The translations under genes were made by a program, and so were the position numbers. This document shows, in pieces, positions 33,415 to 42,477 of a stretch of DNA of 64,000 nt. This DNA comes from Pseudoroseicyclus_A sp041714655 (lineage in GTDB: Bacteria; Pseudomonadota; Alphaproteobacteria; Rhodobacterales; Rhodobacteraceae): NCBI RefSeq assembly GCF_041714655.1, contig NZ_CP168219.1:2170001-2234000 (forward strand). Reading direction: 5' to 3'. The notes under the pieces were generated by a model. It searched no databases and was not told the DNA's origin. It was given only the letters and a program-made list of their open reading frames with translations. How positions within the stretch are numbered: position 1 is the first letter of the stretch; each line of letters begins with the position of its first letter.

Positions 33415-35682
33415 TCAGGGGCTGGCGTTCTCGGGGAGCTCCGGCAGGGAAAAGATCTGGCCCGGATAGATGAGGTCGGGGTCGCGGATCTGGTCGCGGT
33501 TGGCCTCGTAGACATGCACGTAGAGGATGCCCTCGCCGTAGCGGTCGCGGGCGATGGCCCAGAGCGTGTTGCCGGGCTGGACGGTGCGCATGGCCACGGT
33601 GAAGGACGGGTCCGTCACCTCGTCGGCGAGCGCGGCGGCGAGGCGTGCGCGATCCTCGCGCAGGAACGGCGTCTCGATGCGGGAGAGGACGGCGCCGGTG
33701 TCGCCCACCTGATCCACGCGCATGCGGTAGACGCCGGGGTTGAGGCCCCGGAGCGGCAGGGTCCAGCCGCTGTCCGGCAGGATCGGCGCCTGCCCGGCGA
33801 GGGCATTGTCGAGATAGACGCGCACCTCGGCGCCGCCGTAGGCGCGGCCGGTGAGAACGACCTCGCCGGCCTCGTCATAGGCGATCGTGTCGAGCGCCAC
33901 GGAGGCGGGCGTGTCGTGCTCGGCGCCGGGCGGCATGGCGGGCGCGGCGAGGCGGACGCCGGCCGCGTCGGAGACGAGCATCGCCGGGGCGCGCGGCGGC
34001 GTCCGGTCGGCGGCGGGCTCGGCGAGGGCCGGCGGGTCGAGGATCGGCGCAGGCTGCGGGGCGGCATCGGCCGGGGCGTCGCGGCCCGGGGCGGCGCCGT
34101 CCTGCGGCGGGGCGGCGGCGATGTCGATCGCGCCATCGGCGCCGGGTGCGGTGCCTGCTGAGGGGGCGGTGCTACCGGCCTCGGGCGCGCTGCCGGAGGC
34201 CGGCGCCGCGGCATCGGCCTCGGGGGCCGGCGTTGCGGTGCCGGCGGATGCGCCCGCATCGGGGGCCAGGGTGGCGAGTTCGGTCGGGGCGCCCTCGGAT
34301 GGGGCGGCGCCTTCGGGCGGTGTGGCTTCGGAGGGGTCGGCGGTGGGGTCTTCGCCGGTGCCGGGCGCTGTGTCAGCCCCGGTTTCGCCCTCGGCGGTTT
34401 CGACTGCGCCACCGCTGGGGTCCGTTTCACCGTCAGCCGAGGCTCCGGATCTGGTCCCGGGGGCAGCGCCGGTCTCGTCCGCCGGGCCGCTGCCGTCAGC
34501 GTCCGTGGAGGGGGTAGCTCCCGAGGCATCGGCGGCAGATGCGCTGCCGGCCTCGCCGTCTGCCCCGCCATCGACTCCGGCATCGATGGCGTCAGCCAGG
34601 GCAATGCCGGGAGCCCCGGTGTCGGGAGCGTCGGTGGCGGGTGCGTCACCGGCTGCGCTGCCTGTGGAGGCATCCGGCGCGTCTGCGGCCGGGGCGCCGG
34701 AGGCATCACCCGCCGGGCTGGCCGGATCGGCCGCTTCGGCGCCTTCCGCCGGGGCCGTGCCGTTGCCGGGCGCCAACGGTGCGTCAGCCGTGGCCCCTTC
34801 TGTCTCGGCGGCACCCGTCTCCGGATCCTCTCCACCCGTGGCGGGGTCTGCCCCGCCGTCGCCCTCGGTCAGGGCGCCCGGGGGGGCGCTGTCCTGCGCG
34901 TCCAGCTCGGCGATGACGAGCGGGGTGGCGTCGGCATCGGAGGCGCCTGACGGGTCGGCCGGGTCCCCTGCCCCGCCATCCGCGCCGGCCTGAGGATCGG
35001 CGCCGGCTTCGGCGCCGGTCTCGGGCTCCGCCCTGATCCCGACGTCGGCCGCGGCGAGCTCGGTATCGGGCCCGGTGGCGAGGTCAATGGCGACCTCAGC
35101 ATCGGGCCCGGCGATGGGGGCGACGAGGATCGTGGCGTCGGAGGCGAGCTCCTCCCCCGCCGGGCCGGCGAGCAGCGACAGGGCACGCGGGTCGGTCGAG
35201 GGGCTGAGCGAGAGGGCGACGAAGAAGTCTCCCGCAGCGTCGGCGACGGTCTCGGCGATCCGCGCCCCGTCGAGCAGCACCTGCACGGTGGCGCCGGCGG
35301 CGGCATGACCGGCGACGAGGCCCGTGCCGTCGGGCTCGATGAGCAGCGTGTCGATGGTCGGCGCGCCGGGTGTGCGAGCCCCCGGCTCTGCGCCCGCCTC
35401 TGCGGCCGCCGCGCTCTCGCCCGCCGCGCTCTCGGAGGCCGCGCTCCCGTAGGCGCCATCGCTCTCCGCCGCGGCCGCGGCTTCGGCCGCAGGCGCCCCG
35501 TCTCCGGACGCCGCCTCGGCAGGGGCAGATCCGTCAGCCGCCGGCTGACCGGCGGGCACATCGGCAGGGCTGCCGTCGCCGAAGCGCAGGTCACCCAAGC
35601 CGACGGTGACCGCGGCGATAATGACACCGGCCCCGAAGAGGCCCGCGAGAACCAGTCTGTTCGTGCCGGGCAAGGCCCGCAT
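33415..35682 (-). CDS. Membrane-anchored, low-complexity LysM-domain protein
   Basis: 755 residues. A membrane anchor or signal lies at about 10-30. A short Ig-like/bacterial Ig domain follows near 108-165 (TGLVAGHAAAGATVQVLLDG). Then comes a ~370-residue disordered stretch made almost only of A, G, D, P, S, T and E. A second Ig-like domain lies at about 600-690 (VVLTGRAYGGAEVRVYLD). The C-terminal LysM domain (TVQPGNTLWAIARDRYG to LIYPGQIFSLP) binds peptidoglycan. LysM proteins with this layout are common in Rhodobacterales and have unknown roles in the cell envelope. It is divergent from the LOG-family gene. Confidence 0.9.
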   Translation of the reverse strand: MRALPGTNRLVLAGLFGAGVIIAAVTVGLGDLRFGDGSPADVPAGQPAADGSAPAEAASGDGAPAAEAAAAAESDGAYGSAASESAAGESAAAAEAGAEPGARTPGAPTIDTLLIEPDGTGLVAGHAAAGATVQVLLDGARIAETVADAAGDFFVALSLSPSTDPRALSLLAGPAGEELASDATILVAPIAGPDAEVAIDLATGPDTELAAADVGIRAEPETGAEAGADPQAGADGGAGDPADPSGASDADATPLVIAELDAQDSAPPGALTEGDGGADPATGGEDPETGAAETEGATADAPLAPGNGTAPAEGAEAADPASPAGDASGAPAADAPDASTGSAAGDAPATDAPDTGAPGIALADAIDAGVDGGADGEAGSASAADASGATPSTDADGSGPADETGAAPGTRSGASADGETDPSGGAVETAEGETGADTAPGTGEDPTADPSEATPPEGAAPSEGAPTELATLAPDAGASAGTATPAPEADAAAPASGSAPEAGSTAPSAGTAPGADGAIDIAAAPPQDGAAPGRDAPADAAPQPAPILDPPALAEPAADRTPPRAPAMLVSDAAGVRLAAPAMPPGAEHDTPASVALDTIAYDEAGEVVLTGRAYGGAEVRVYLDNALAGQAPILPDSGWTLPLRGLNPGVYRMRVDQVGDTGAVLSRIETPFLREDRARLAAALADEVTDPSFTVAMRTVQPGNTLWAIARDRYGEGILYVHVYEANRDQIRDPDLIYPGQIFSLPELPENASP

Positions 35683-35803
35683 CCCCCGTGGCTATTCTCT
35701 GCGGTCTCGTGCCGCATGTGCAGTTGAGCGACAATAGCAATGCGGCTATTGGCGGTCAAAACCCTTCGCAGCCCCGCATCTTTTGCCCGAAACGGAGCAG
35801 ACC

Positions 35804-36358
35804 ATGCCCCAGACCGCCTCGATCTGCGTCTATTGCGGCGCGCGCGACGGCACCCGCCCCGCCTATGCCGAGGCGGCGGAGGCCGTCGGCACGCTGATCG
35901 CCCGGCGCGGCTGGCGGCTCGTCTACGGCGCCGGGGACGTCGGGCTGATGGGCCGGACCGCCAGCGCGGCGAAGGCGGCCGGGGGCAATGTCTTCGGGGT
36001 CATCCCGCTCCATCTCGTCCGCGCCGAGGTGGGCAAGCGCGATATCGACAGCTTCGTCGTCACCGAGACCATGCACGAGCGCAAGAAGGTCATGGTGATG
36101 AACGCCGATGCCATCGTCGTCCTGCCCGGCGGCGCCGGGACGCTCGACGAGTTCTTCGAGGTGCTGACCTGGGCGACGCTGGGCCTGCATGACAAGCCGA
36201 TCTTCCTCTACGGGCCGGAGGACTATTGGGCGCCGCTGCTCGCCCTCCTCGGCCATATCGCCAACGAGGGCTTCGCCGATCCGGCGCTCGCCACCCGCGT
36301 GCCCGCCTTTACCGAGCTCGCCGCGCTGGAGGCGGCGCTGGCCGAGGCGCTCGGCTGA
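35804..36358 (+). CDS. LOG-family protein (TIGR00730, putative cytokinin riboside 5'-monophosphate phosphoribohydrolase)
   Basis: 184 residues from the ATG at 35804, which has GGAGCAGACC just before it; a TTG seven codons earlier is less likely. The Rossmann-like fold starts ICVYCGARDG, and the conserved catalytic motif PGGAGTLDEFFE lies near residue 107, with MHERKK before it. These proteins release the base from N6-modified AMP or AMP; older annotations call them lysine decarboxylases, which is not supported by the motif. A cytoplasmic enzyme; no operon partner is apparent. Confidence 0.92.
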   Translation: MPQTASICVYCGARDGTRPAYAEAAEAVGTLIARRGWRLVYGAGDVGLMGRTASAAKAAGGNVFGVIPLHLVRAEVGKRDIDSFVVTETMHERKKVMVMNADAIVVLPGGAGTLDEFFEVLTWATLGLHDKPIFLYGPEDYWAPLLALLGHIANEGFADPALATRVPAFTELAALEAALAEALG

Positions 36359-36452
36359 GCGTTTCGCCCCCGAAACCGCCCGCCGCGCCAAGATGGGGCC
36401 ACAATCGCCTGTCAAACAAGGGGAACGCCCTGTTGCTTGCCGGAGTGCTCCC

Positions 36453-37028
36453 ATGCGGTTGTCCTGCGCCCTTTGCCTTCTCGCCTCCCTGCCCGCCGCG
36501 GCCGCGGCCGAGGTGACCAACCATGCCGCCGCCGATACCTACGGCAGCCATGCGGCCGGGTTCGAGGAGGCGGCGCTGCCCGTGCTCGACACGACCGAAT
36601 GGGAGGAAGGCGGCATCCGCATCAAGCAGGAAGGCGGCACCGGCGAGGGAATCCTGACCGAGATCCCGCTCGAGGGCCGCGAGGGCCTGCGCTCCTGGTA
36701 TCCGAACGGCGCCGATTTCGGCTATACGGTCATCTCGCTGGCCGACGGCGCCGAGATGACGAGCGTCACGCTGCTCCTCGGCAACGGCAATTTCGAGACG
36801 CGGACGGGCATCTACCGGATGGTGCGCGCCGGGGCGACGGTGGCCGAGGGCTCCTTCGAGAACACCGGCCCCTTCACGCGCCTGCGCTTCGACGGCGAGA
36901 CCTTCGATGCGCTCTGGCTCCGCAACCGGGCGACACCGGAAGATCCGGTGCCCGCCTTCGGCGACGGTACGGCGAACACGCTGGCCCTCGACGATATCGA
37001 GATCCGCCAGGTGCCGGCCGAGGGCTGA
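36453..37028 (+). CDS. Secreted protein of unknown function
   Basis: 191 residues from the ATG at 36453, with GGAG about 8 nt upstream. A signal peptide (MRLSCALCLLASLPAAAAA) precedes a beta-rich mature domain without any cysteine. The segment TANTLALDDIEIRQV near the end recalls the terminal strand of jelly-roll, carbohydrate-binding-like domains seen in exported proteins, but I do not recognise a family. It lies 94 nt after the LOG-family gene and 134 nt before the OmpA-type gene, same strand. Coding is supported by the ribosome site, signal peptide and GC-position bias. Confidence 0.75.
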   Translation: MRLSCALCLLASLPAAAAAEVTNHAAADTYGSHAAGFEEAALPVLDTTEWEEGGIRIKQEGGTGEGILTEIPLEGREGLRSWYPNGADFGYTVISLADGAEMTSVTLLLGNGNFETRTGIYRMVRAGATVAEGSFENTGPFTRLRFDGETFDALWLRNRATPEDPVPAFGDGTANTLALDDIEIRQVPAEG

Positions 37029-37162
37029 CAGGCAGGCTTCTGCCGAGCCCGGCGCGGCGTCCCGCGCGGCTTTCCCCAAGGGCAGCGATCCGTGCTAGAC
37101 TGCGGGCGAAGGCGGAATTTTCCCGCCGCCCGACCCTCAAGCCCTTTTCGCCGGAGCCTTTG

Positions 37163-38050
37163 ATGACCCGCCTTTTCCCCGCTGCCCTCCTTGCCCTTCT
37201 CGCCGCCCTCGCCGCCCCGCTTGCCGCCCAGGATGCCGAGGGCCTCGCCGACCATCCCGCCATCGGCCGCTATGCCGGCGCGACGCTCGTGGAAGGCGAG
37301 ATCGAGGAATACGGCATCCAGACGATGTATGTCTCCAACGACCCCGAAACCTACGAGGATTTCGAGGGCGGGGTGACGCGGCTGGTCTATGACCTGCCCG
37401 AGGGCGTCTCGATCCTGCAGGTGTTGCGGAGCTACGAAGAGGAGCTGGAGGCCGAGGGCTTCGAGACGCTGGTGAGCTGCCTCGAGCGTGCCTGCACCGG
37501 CGGCGTCGGGCGCCTGCGCGCCACCGCCTGGGGCCGGCTCCTCAACCTCGACCACGCCTTCCTGACCGTGGCGCGGGAGGAGGACGGGCGCGAGATCCAC
37601 GCCCAGGTGATCGTCACCTCGACTTGGGTCAACGTGAACGTCGTCGAAAGCGGCACTTTCGAGAATGCGATGGTCGATGCCGAGGGGCTCTCCAGCACGC
37701 TGGCCGCCGAGGGGCGGATGGCCCTCTACGACATCCATTTCGCCACCGGATCGGCGGAGATCACCGAGGATTCGCTGCCCGTCATCGGCGTCATCGCCGA
37801 GGCGCTGGCCGGGGCGCCGGAGCTGTCGATCATTGTCGTCGGCCATACCGACAATGTCGGCGGGCTGGAAGACAACCTCGCCCTCAGCCGCAACCGCGCC
37901 CAGGCGGTGGTGGACCGGCTGGTGGCCGATTTCGGCGTGGCGGCGGAGCGGGTGACCGGCGCCGGCGTGGGCTACCTCGCGCCCGTCTCGACCAATGCCA
38001 CCGCCGAGGGCCGCGCGCTCAACCGGCGGGTGGAGATCGTGGTGCGCTGA
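37163..38050 (+). CDS. OmpA-family outer-membrane/peptidoglycan-associated protein with N-terminal DUF4892-like domain
   Basis: 295 residues from the ATG at 37163 (GGAGCC about 7 nt upstream). Signal peptide of 22-23 residues ending LAAQ. The N-terminal part (DHPAIGRYAGATLVEGEIEEYG) resembles DUF4892, which is often fused to OmpA domains. The C-terminal OmpA domain covers about 185-295: YDIHFATGSAEI, VVGHTDNVGGLEDNLALSRNRAQAVVDRLV, and the closing NRRVEIVV. The Asp and Arg of TDxxG and LSRNRA would bind diaminopimelate in peptidoglycan. It is followed by a repeat-filled convergent gap toward sodB. Confidence 0.9.
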   Translation: MTRLFPAALLALLAALAAPLAAQDAEGLADHPAIGRYAGATLVEGEIEEYGIQTMYVSNDPETYEDFEGGVTRLVYDLPEGVSILQVLRSYEEELEAEGFETLVSCLERACTGGVGRLRATAWGRLLNLDHAFLTVAREEDGREIHAQVIVTSTWVNVNVVESGTFENAMVDAEGLSSTLAAEGRMALYDIHFATGSAEITEDSLPVIGVIAEALAGAPELSIIVVGHTDNVGGLEDNLALSRNRAQAVVDRLVADFGVAAERVTGAGVGYLAPVSTNATAEGRALNRRVEIVVR

Positions 38051-38133
38051 GGGGGGGGTCCGTCCGGGCGAGCCCTCCGCGCCGGGCGCGCACGGTCGGG
38101 GGTCCGCACACCAACCTAAAGGGCGACGGCCCC

Positions 38134-38155
38134 GTAGGGCGGGTTTCAACCCGCC
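38134..38155 (+). repeat. REP-like palindrome, GC-shifted variant
   Basis: GTA followed by GGGCGGGTTTCAACCCGCC. The two arms have matching changes relative to the majority sequence. It is the left boundary of LHE copy 3. Confidence 0.8.
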
Positions 38156-38180
38156 ACCCCGCCAGCCACACCTCCCAACC

Positions 38181-38352
38181 TCACCGCGCAGGGCGAGCGC
38201 CGGCCCGGGGGTTGGCGCTCCTGCCGGTGAGGCGGCGCGCTTTATGGTGCAACCGATCCCCCGCTCACCGTCGCGCCTGACCTCACCAGAGCGCCAGCCC
38301 GCGGGACGGGCCGGCGCTCGCCCTGCGCCGTTCCGGCGCGCACCGGGCGGGG
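38181..38352 (+). repeat. Long hairpin element (LHE) copy 3
   Basis: Perfect 22-bp arms at 38186-38207 and 38307-38328. Core TTTATGGTGCA at 38241-38251. Internal CGGTGAG/CTCACCG helix retained. 3' hairpin GCGCCG-TTC-CGGCGC at 38325-38339. It lies between the convergent OmpA-type gene and sodB. A decayed palindrome (TAGGGTGAA ... TTCACCC, about 38371-38404) sits where the right boundary is expected. Confidence 0.8.
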
Positions 38353-38488
38353 GAACCGCACGACCGTCGGGATAGGGTGAAAAGCTCGTCGGGCGGACTT
38401 CACCCCCCCCACCCCCTCGCGCCCCCCCCACCCTCGCCGGTCGCCAAACTCCCGGCGGGGCATAGGTCACAACCGCTCCGCATCGCGC

Positions 38489-38509
38489 AGGGTGGGTTTC
38501 CAACCCACC
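38489..38509 (+). repeat. REP-like palindrome
   Basis: AGGGTGGGTTTCCAACCCACC without the GTA prefix, 14 nt from the sodB terminator hairpin. Confidence 0.8.
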
Positions 38510-38522
38510 ACTCCCCAACGAA

Positions 38523-38549
38523 AAAGGGCGCCCCATCGGGGCGCCCTTT
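38523..38549 (-). terminator. Rho-independent terminator of sodB
   Basis: On the minus strand AAAGGGCGCCCC-GAT-GGGGCGCCCTTT is a 12-bp perfect stem with a 3-nt loop, and the T-run continues to TTTTT. It begins 20 nt after the sodB stop codon. The best intrinsic terminator in the window. Confidence 0.9.
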
Positions 38550-38568
38550 CCTGCCGAACCGGCGTGCC

Positions 38569-39168
38569 TCACATGCGCGAGGCGACGTTTTCCCAGTTCA
38601 CCAGGTTATCGAGGAAGTTCTTCAGATAGGCCGGCCGCTTGTTGCGGAAGTCGATGTAGTAGGAATGCTCCCACACATCGCAGCCGAGCAGCGCCGTCTG
38701 GTCGAAGCAGAGCGGGTTCACGCCGTTCTCGGTCTTGGTGACCTTGAGCGCGCCGTCGGTGTCCTTCACCAGCCAGGCCCAGCCGGAGCCGAACTGACCG
38801 GCGCCGGCGGCGGCGAATTCGTCCTTGAAGGCATCGACGGAGCCGAAGCTCTCGGTCAGCGCGCTTTCCAGCTCGGAGGGCATGGAAGAGGCGCCCGGGC
38901 CCATCATCTGCCAGAACTGGCTGTGGTTCCAGTGCTGCGAGGCGTTGTTGAAGATGCCCGACTGGGCAACCGCGCCGGGCTGGTAGGTGCCCTTGACGAT
39001 CTCTTCGACCGACTTGCCTTCCCACTCGGTGCCTTCGATCAGCTTGTTGCCGGTCGTGACATAGGCGTTGTGGTGCAGGTCGTGGTGATATTCGAGCGTT
39101 TCCTTCGACATGCCGTTCTCGGCGAGGGCGTCATGGGCGTAAGGAAGATCGGGGAGTTCGAAAGCCAT
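38569..39168 (-). CDS. sodB: Superoxide dismutase, Fe/Mn family (probably iron)
   Basis: 199 residues, cytoplasmic (no signal peptide). It converts superoxide to H2O2 and O2. Metal ligands are visible in LEYHHDLHHNAY, SQHWNHSQFW, and DVWEHSYYIDFRN. The Q-rich AGAGQFGSGWAWL (Gln rather than His in the second shell position near residue 140) and the overall sequence resemble iron-type enzymes. The start at 39168 has AGGAG 9 nt upstream. A strong intrinsic terminator follows the gene, so it is probably monocistronic. Confidence 0.96.
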   Translation of the reverse strand: MAFELPDLPYAHDALAENGMSKETLEYHHDLHHNAYVTTGNKLIEGTEWEGKSVEEIVKGTYQPGAVAQSGIFNNASQHWNHSQFWQMMGPGASSMPSELESALTESFGSVDAFKDEFAAAGAGQFGSGWAWLVKDTDGALKVTKTENGVNPLCFDQTALLGCDVWEHSYYIDFRNKRPAYLKNFLDNLVNWENVASRM

Positions 39169-39294
39169 GTTGAGGCTCCTTTCGGCAGTCGTGAACGTTG
39201 CCCCTAACATGGCCCCGAAGGGCGGAAGGTCAATGCCGCACGGAGCCGCAGCCTGTGTGATCTGACATATCTTCGCGCTGCGAAATCGGCAGCG

Positions 39295-40638
39295 TCAGAG
39301 CCAGGTGACGCGCTCGCGGAAGTCGGCTCTGTCGGGGAAGGCGGCGCTGTGCCGGTCCATCAGGGCGCGGGCCTCGTCGGGCCGGCGGAGCGGCCGGCAA
39401 AGGGTGATCATCCGCTCGAGCGCATCGGGGCGCGAGGGGTCGATCTCCGTCGCCTTGGCAAGCGCGGTCCAGGCCGTCTCCAGCGCATCGACGCGGCGGG
39501 CGGCCGTGGCCTCGAGGATCAGCGCCTCGGCGGAGGCATCGGCCAGCGCCCGGTTGCCCTCCATCAGCGCCAGGATATCCTGATATTTCTCCAGCCGGCT
39601 CAGCATCTTGGCCGACGAGATCAGCCCCTCGCCGGTCACGGCGCCCGGGTCCGCCCCCTCCTCCGCCGCGCCGGGCAGATAGCGGGTGAGGACGTTGGAC
39701 ATGATCCGGTCGACCAGTTCCGGCGCCACATGGCGGTAGTCGTTCCGCGTCCAGGCGACTTCGGGGGCCGAGAGCGTGACGAACTCGTAGGAGGGGAAGT
39801 AATCCACGCCCTCCTTGCCGATCAGGAACTCGTCGAGCGCCGCGCGCTGGACGGATTTGGAATAGGCGTTCGCCACCAGCACATCCATGTCACGGAACGT
39901 GGCGAGAAGCGGCACGGGACTGACCGTCACCAGCATTTTCAGCGGCTTCGTCCGGTAGCGGGTCAGGAGGGCATGCAGCGCCTCGAGCCCCTCGAGGACG
40001 TCGCGGTAGCTCAGCACGCGGAAGTCGAAGCGCTCCGGCTCGGCCTTGATGGCCTGCATGGGCGGCATGACATTGGTGTAGAGCCCGAGCTTCCGGTCAT
40101 ACCAGGTCTCGACATAGCCGAGGGTGAGGATCACCACATCCGCCTCCACCACCGCCTTCATCGCATCGAGATAGCGGTGGCGGAAGGCGAGGATCTCCTC
40201 GGGCGAGAAGTCGAGCCGCGCCATGCCGAGCTGCGCGTCGAACCAGGTGCCCTTGGGGCCCGGATAGAGGATCTCCTCGCCGGGGAACTTGTCGCGCTCC
40301 AGCGCCCAGGTGATCTCGTTCAGGACGGAGTGGATCGAGTATTTGTTGAAGAAATTCGCGGCGTCATCGAGGCTCTCGCCGATCTGCCCCAGGTCGAACT
40401 CCCGCGACAGCACCCGCATCCCCGCCCCGTCGAGCGCCCGCTCGATGTTGCGCGCGAAGCAGGAGCCGATGGCGAAGATCGTCTCGTCGCGGCTGATCTC
40501 GAACGTCGGCGAGCAGGAGGGCGAGGCGAGCGGATAGAGCCGCTCTCCATCCTTCTCCGGCGAGGGGAAGCGCCGCAGGGCATTGGTGCGCGCCCGGGCG
40601 AGGACGCTGGTGGCTGGGGTGCTCTCGATATTGCTCAT
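39295..40638 (-). CDS. GSCFA-domain protein
   Basis: 447 residues. The family-defining motif GSCFARNIE lies near residue 58 (FAIGSCFARNI); this family resembles SGNH/GDSL-type hydrolases with Gly-Ser as candidate nucleophile region. Other features are NFFNKYSIHSVLNEITWAL, LTLGYVETWYD and a closing helical region from about 330 that may be TPR-like (WTALAKATEIDPSRPDALERM). GSCFA proteins often accompany polysaccharide genes, and the divergent neighbour is a GT61-family glycosyltransferase, which supports a role in surface glycan modification. The exact reaction is unknown. Confidence 0.9.
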   Translation of the reverse strand: MSNIESTPATSVLARARTNALRRFPSPEKDGERLYPLASPSCSPTFEISRDETIFAIGSCFARNIERALDGAGMRVLSREFDLGQIGESLDDAANFFNKYSIHSVLNEITWALERDKFPGEEILYPGPKGTWFDAQLGMARLDFSPEEILAFRHRYLDAMKAVVEADVVILTLGYVETWYDRKLGLYTNVMPPMQAIKAEPERFDFRVLSYRDVLEGLEALHALLTRYRTKPLKMLVTVSPVPLLATFRDMDVLVANAYSKSVQRAALDEFLIGKEGVDYFPSYEFVTLSAPEVAWTRNDYRHVAPELVDRIMSNVLTRYLPGAAEEGADPGAVTGEGLISSAKMLSRLEKYQDILALMEGNRALADASAEALILEATAARRVDALETAWTALAKATEIDPSRPDALERMITLCRPLRRPDEARALMDRHSAAFPDRADFRERVTWL

Positions 40639-40757
40639 GCCGGTCTCTTCGGTGTTTCGATCCCACCTTCCATTCTACAATGTCCAAATTAGGGCAAAAT
40701 TCTATGGAATGTGAGGGCCCGAAGAGGGGGAATCTCCCCCCGGCAAGGACGAGCAGC

Positions 40758-41906
40758 ATGGCAGAGACAAATCCCTTCACGGTGCCGGACATCTCCGGCT
40801 CCATCGCGGCGCATATCACCGAGCTCGAGCGCGCCTATGTGGTGCCGCCGCAAAAGGGCCTGCCCAACCAGTCGGTGCAGCGCTCCGGCGTGCTCACGGC
40901 CGACGGCGTGCCGGTGGAGAACGGCGTCACCTGGCGGGGGACGAATGCCGTCACCCTGCCGCCCGCCATGCCGGAGGGCGAGGTGGAGCAGCTCGCCGGG
41001 CGCTGGCTCTTCCTCGGGCCGCTCTTCGGGCATTTCGGGCATTTCCTGGTGGAGAGCATCTGCCGGATCTGGGCGGTGGAGGCGCTCAAAGGGCAGATCG
41101 ACGGGGTGCTCTACGTGCCCAAGTTCCAGAACCGCCCCGAATATGTGGCCGAGACCTACAAGCCCTTCCTCAAGGCGCTCGGCGTCGACCTGCCGCTGCG
41201 CAATCTCGAGGATCCGGCGCAGGTGGAACGGCTCTTCGTGCCGCGCCAGGGCTTCGGCATGTTCCAGATGATCGAGGGCGCGCCGGAATTCCGCGACTTC
41301 ATCCGCGCCCATGCGGGCAAGGAGGTGCCGCCCGAGGGGGACGAGAAGATCTACATCTCCCGCTCCGCCCTGCCCGGCGCCCGCGGCTCGGTGCTCTTCG
41401 AGGAGCGGCTGGAGGCCTGGCTGGCGGCGGAGGGTTTCACCGCCTACCATCCCCAGAAGCACAACCATCTCGAACAGATCGCCGCCTATCGCGCGGCGCG
41501 GGTCATCCTCGGCGTCGATTGCTCGCCCCTGCACCTTCTGGCGCTGGTCGGAGACGAGGCGCAGAAGGTGGGCGTCATCGCCCGGCGCGACGGCGATCTC
41601 GACCAGATCTTCGCCCGCCAGATCAAGGCCTTCCAGGGGTCGGAGGCGACGGCCTTCAACCATTTGAGGCGCAACTGGATCGAGGCGCATGGCAACCGGC
41701 CGAGCCGCACGAGCTGGGGTGAGCTGGACTTCCCGGCGCTGAAAGAGGCGCTGATGGCCGCGGGGCTTATCGAGGGCAAGGCCGACTGGGCCGAGCCGAC
41801 CGAGGCGGAGCTGGAGGCCGAGATCGACCGGATCTCCGAGGCCGCCGGCCACCGCTTCAAGCCCTGGGAAGGCCCGAAGGGGGCGGCACCGGGCGACAGC
41901 GACTGA
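40758..41906 (+). CDS. Glycosyltransferase family 61-like protein
   Basis: 382 residues from the ATG at 40758 (MAETNPF), which has AAGGAC about 8 nt upstream; in-frame ATGs at 40680 and 40704 would add 26 or 18 residues with no family character. DUF563/GT61 features are GHFGHFLVESICRIWAVEAL near residue 90, KIYISRSALPGARG (the K-I-Y-I-S-R signature), and the closing QIAAYRAARVILGVDCSPLHLL. Members transfer sugars in surface polysaccharide or glycan assembly. It is divergent from the GSCFA gene and convergent with soxG. Confidence 0.88.
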   Translation: MAETNPFTVPDISGSIAAHITELERAYVVPPQKGLPNQSVQRSGVLTADGVPVENGVTWRGTNAVTLPPAMPEGEVEQLAGRWLFLGPLFGHFGHFLVESICRIWAVEALKGQIDGVLYVPKFQNRPEYVAETYKPFLKALGVDLPLRNLEDPAQVERLFVPRQGFGMFQMIEGAPEFRDFIRAHAGKEVPPEGDEKIYISRSALPGARGSVLFEERLEAWLAAEGFTAYHPQKHNHLEQIAAYRAARVILGVDCSPLHLLALVGDEAQKVGVIARRDGDLDQIFARQIKAFQGSEATAFNHLRRNWIEAHGNRPSRTSWGELDFPALKEALMAAGLIEGKADWAEPTEAELEAEIDRISEAAGHRFKPWEGPKGAAPGDSD

Positions 41907-41928
41907 GGCCCCCCCGGAAGCGGAGGTG

Positions 41929-41952
41929 GGCGGAAACCCTGAGGTTTCCGCC
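41929..41952. terminator. Hairpin between convergent GT61-type gene and soxG
   Basis: GGCGGAAAC-CCTGAG-GTTTCCGCC is a perfect 9-bp stem with a 6-nt loop, 22 nt after the + gene and 9 nt after the - gene. There is no U-tract on either strand, so termination is plausible but not certain. Confidence 0.5.
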
Positions 41953-41961
41953 TTCGCCGTC

Positions 41962-42477
41962 CTAGAAGTGGCCGACCGGCCCCGCCGCCGCCGAATGCTC
42001 CAGAAGCTCGCGCAGGTACCCCGCCACCGAGCGGAAGCAGATCACGTCGAAGCTGTCCGGCCCCGAGACCCAGAAGGCCGCCGGCACCTGCCCCAGCCGC
42101 GAGCGGCGGAATTCGCCCTCGGGCAACGCGCCCGGCGCCAGATCGGCCGGCGAGAGCTTCGCCAGCACCTCGCGGACGTAAGGCCCGGTGACGCGCAGCC
42201 GCACCCGCATGTCCGACACATCGAGCGCCAGGTGATGCACGCCCGTGAGCTTCTCGCCCAGGGCCCGCGCCATGCCCGGCCCGGCGCCCTCGGCGGCGAG
42301 GATCAGGATCTCGTCGGGAGACATCCAGGCCAAGGCCCGCTCCGCCCCGCCGGTGATCTGCCGCGTCTCCGGCATCGGCAGGCCGGCGACATGCGCCGCC
42401 GCTTCGCCGATTGCTTCATGGTCCCCCCGGAGGAGCACCATGGCGCCCGGCACCTCGAACACGCTCGTCTCAGCCAT
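41962..42477 (-). CDS. soxG: Sarcosine oxidase gamma subunit
   Basis: 171 residues from the ATG at 42477 (MAETSVFEVPG). The gamma subunit of heterotetrameric sarcosine oxidase resembles the aminomethyltransferase fold; LALDVSDMRVRLRVTGPYVREVLAKLSPADL and FRRSRLGQVPAAFW are typical SoxG segments, as is the end RSVAGYLRELLEHS. Its start overlaps the soxA stop by 8 nt, giving tight coupling. It is the last gene of the operon; a hairpin follows. Confidence 0.93.
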   Translation of the reverse strand: MAETSVFEVPGAMVLLRGDHEAIGEAAAHVAGLPMPETRQITGGAERALAWMSPDEILILAAEGAGPGMARALGEKLTGVHHLALDVSDMRVRLRVTGPYVREVLAKLSPADLAPGALPEGEFRRSRLGQVPAAFWVSGPDSFDVICFRSVAGYLRELLEHSAAAGPVGHF

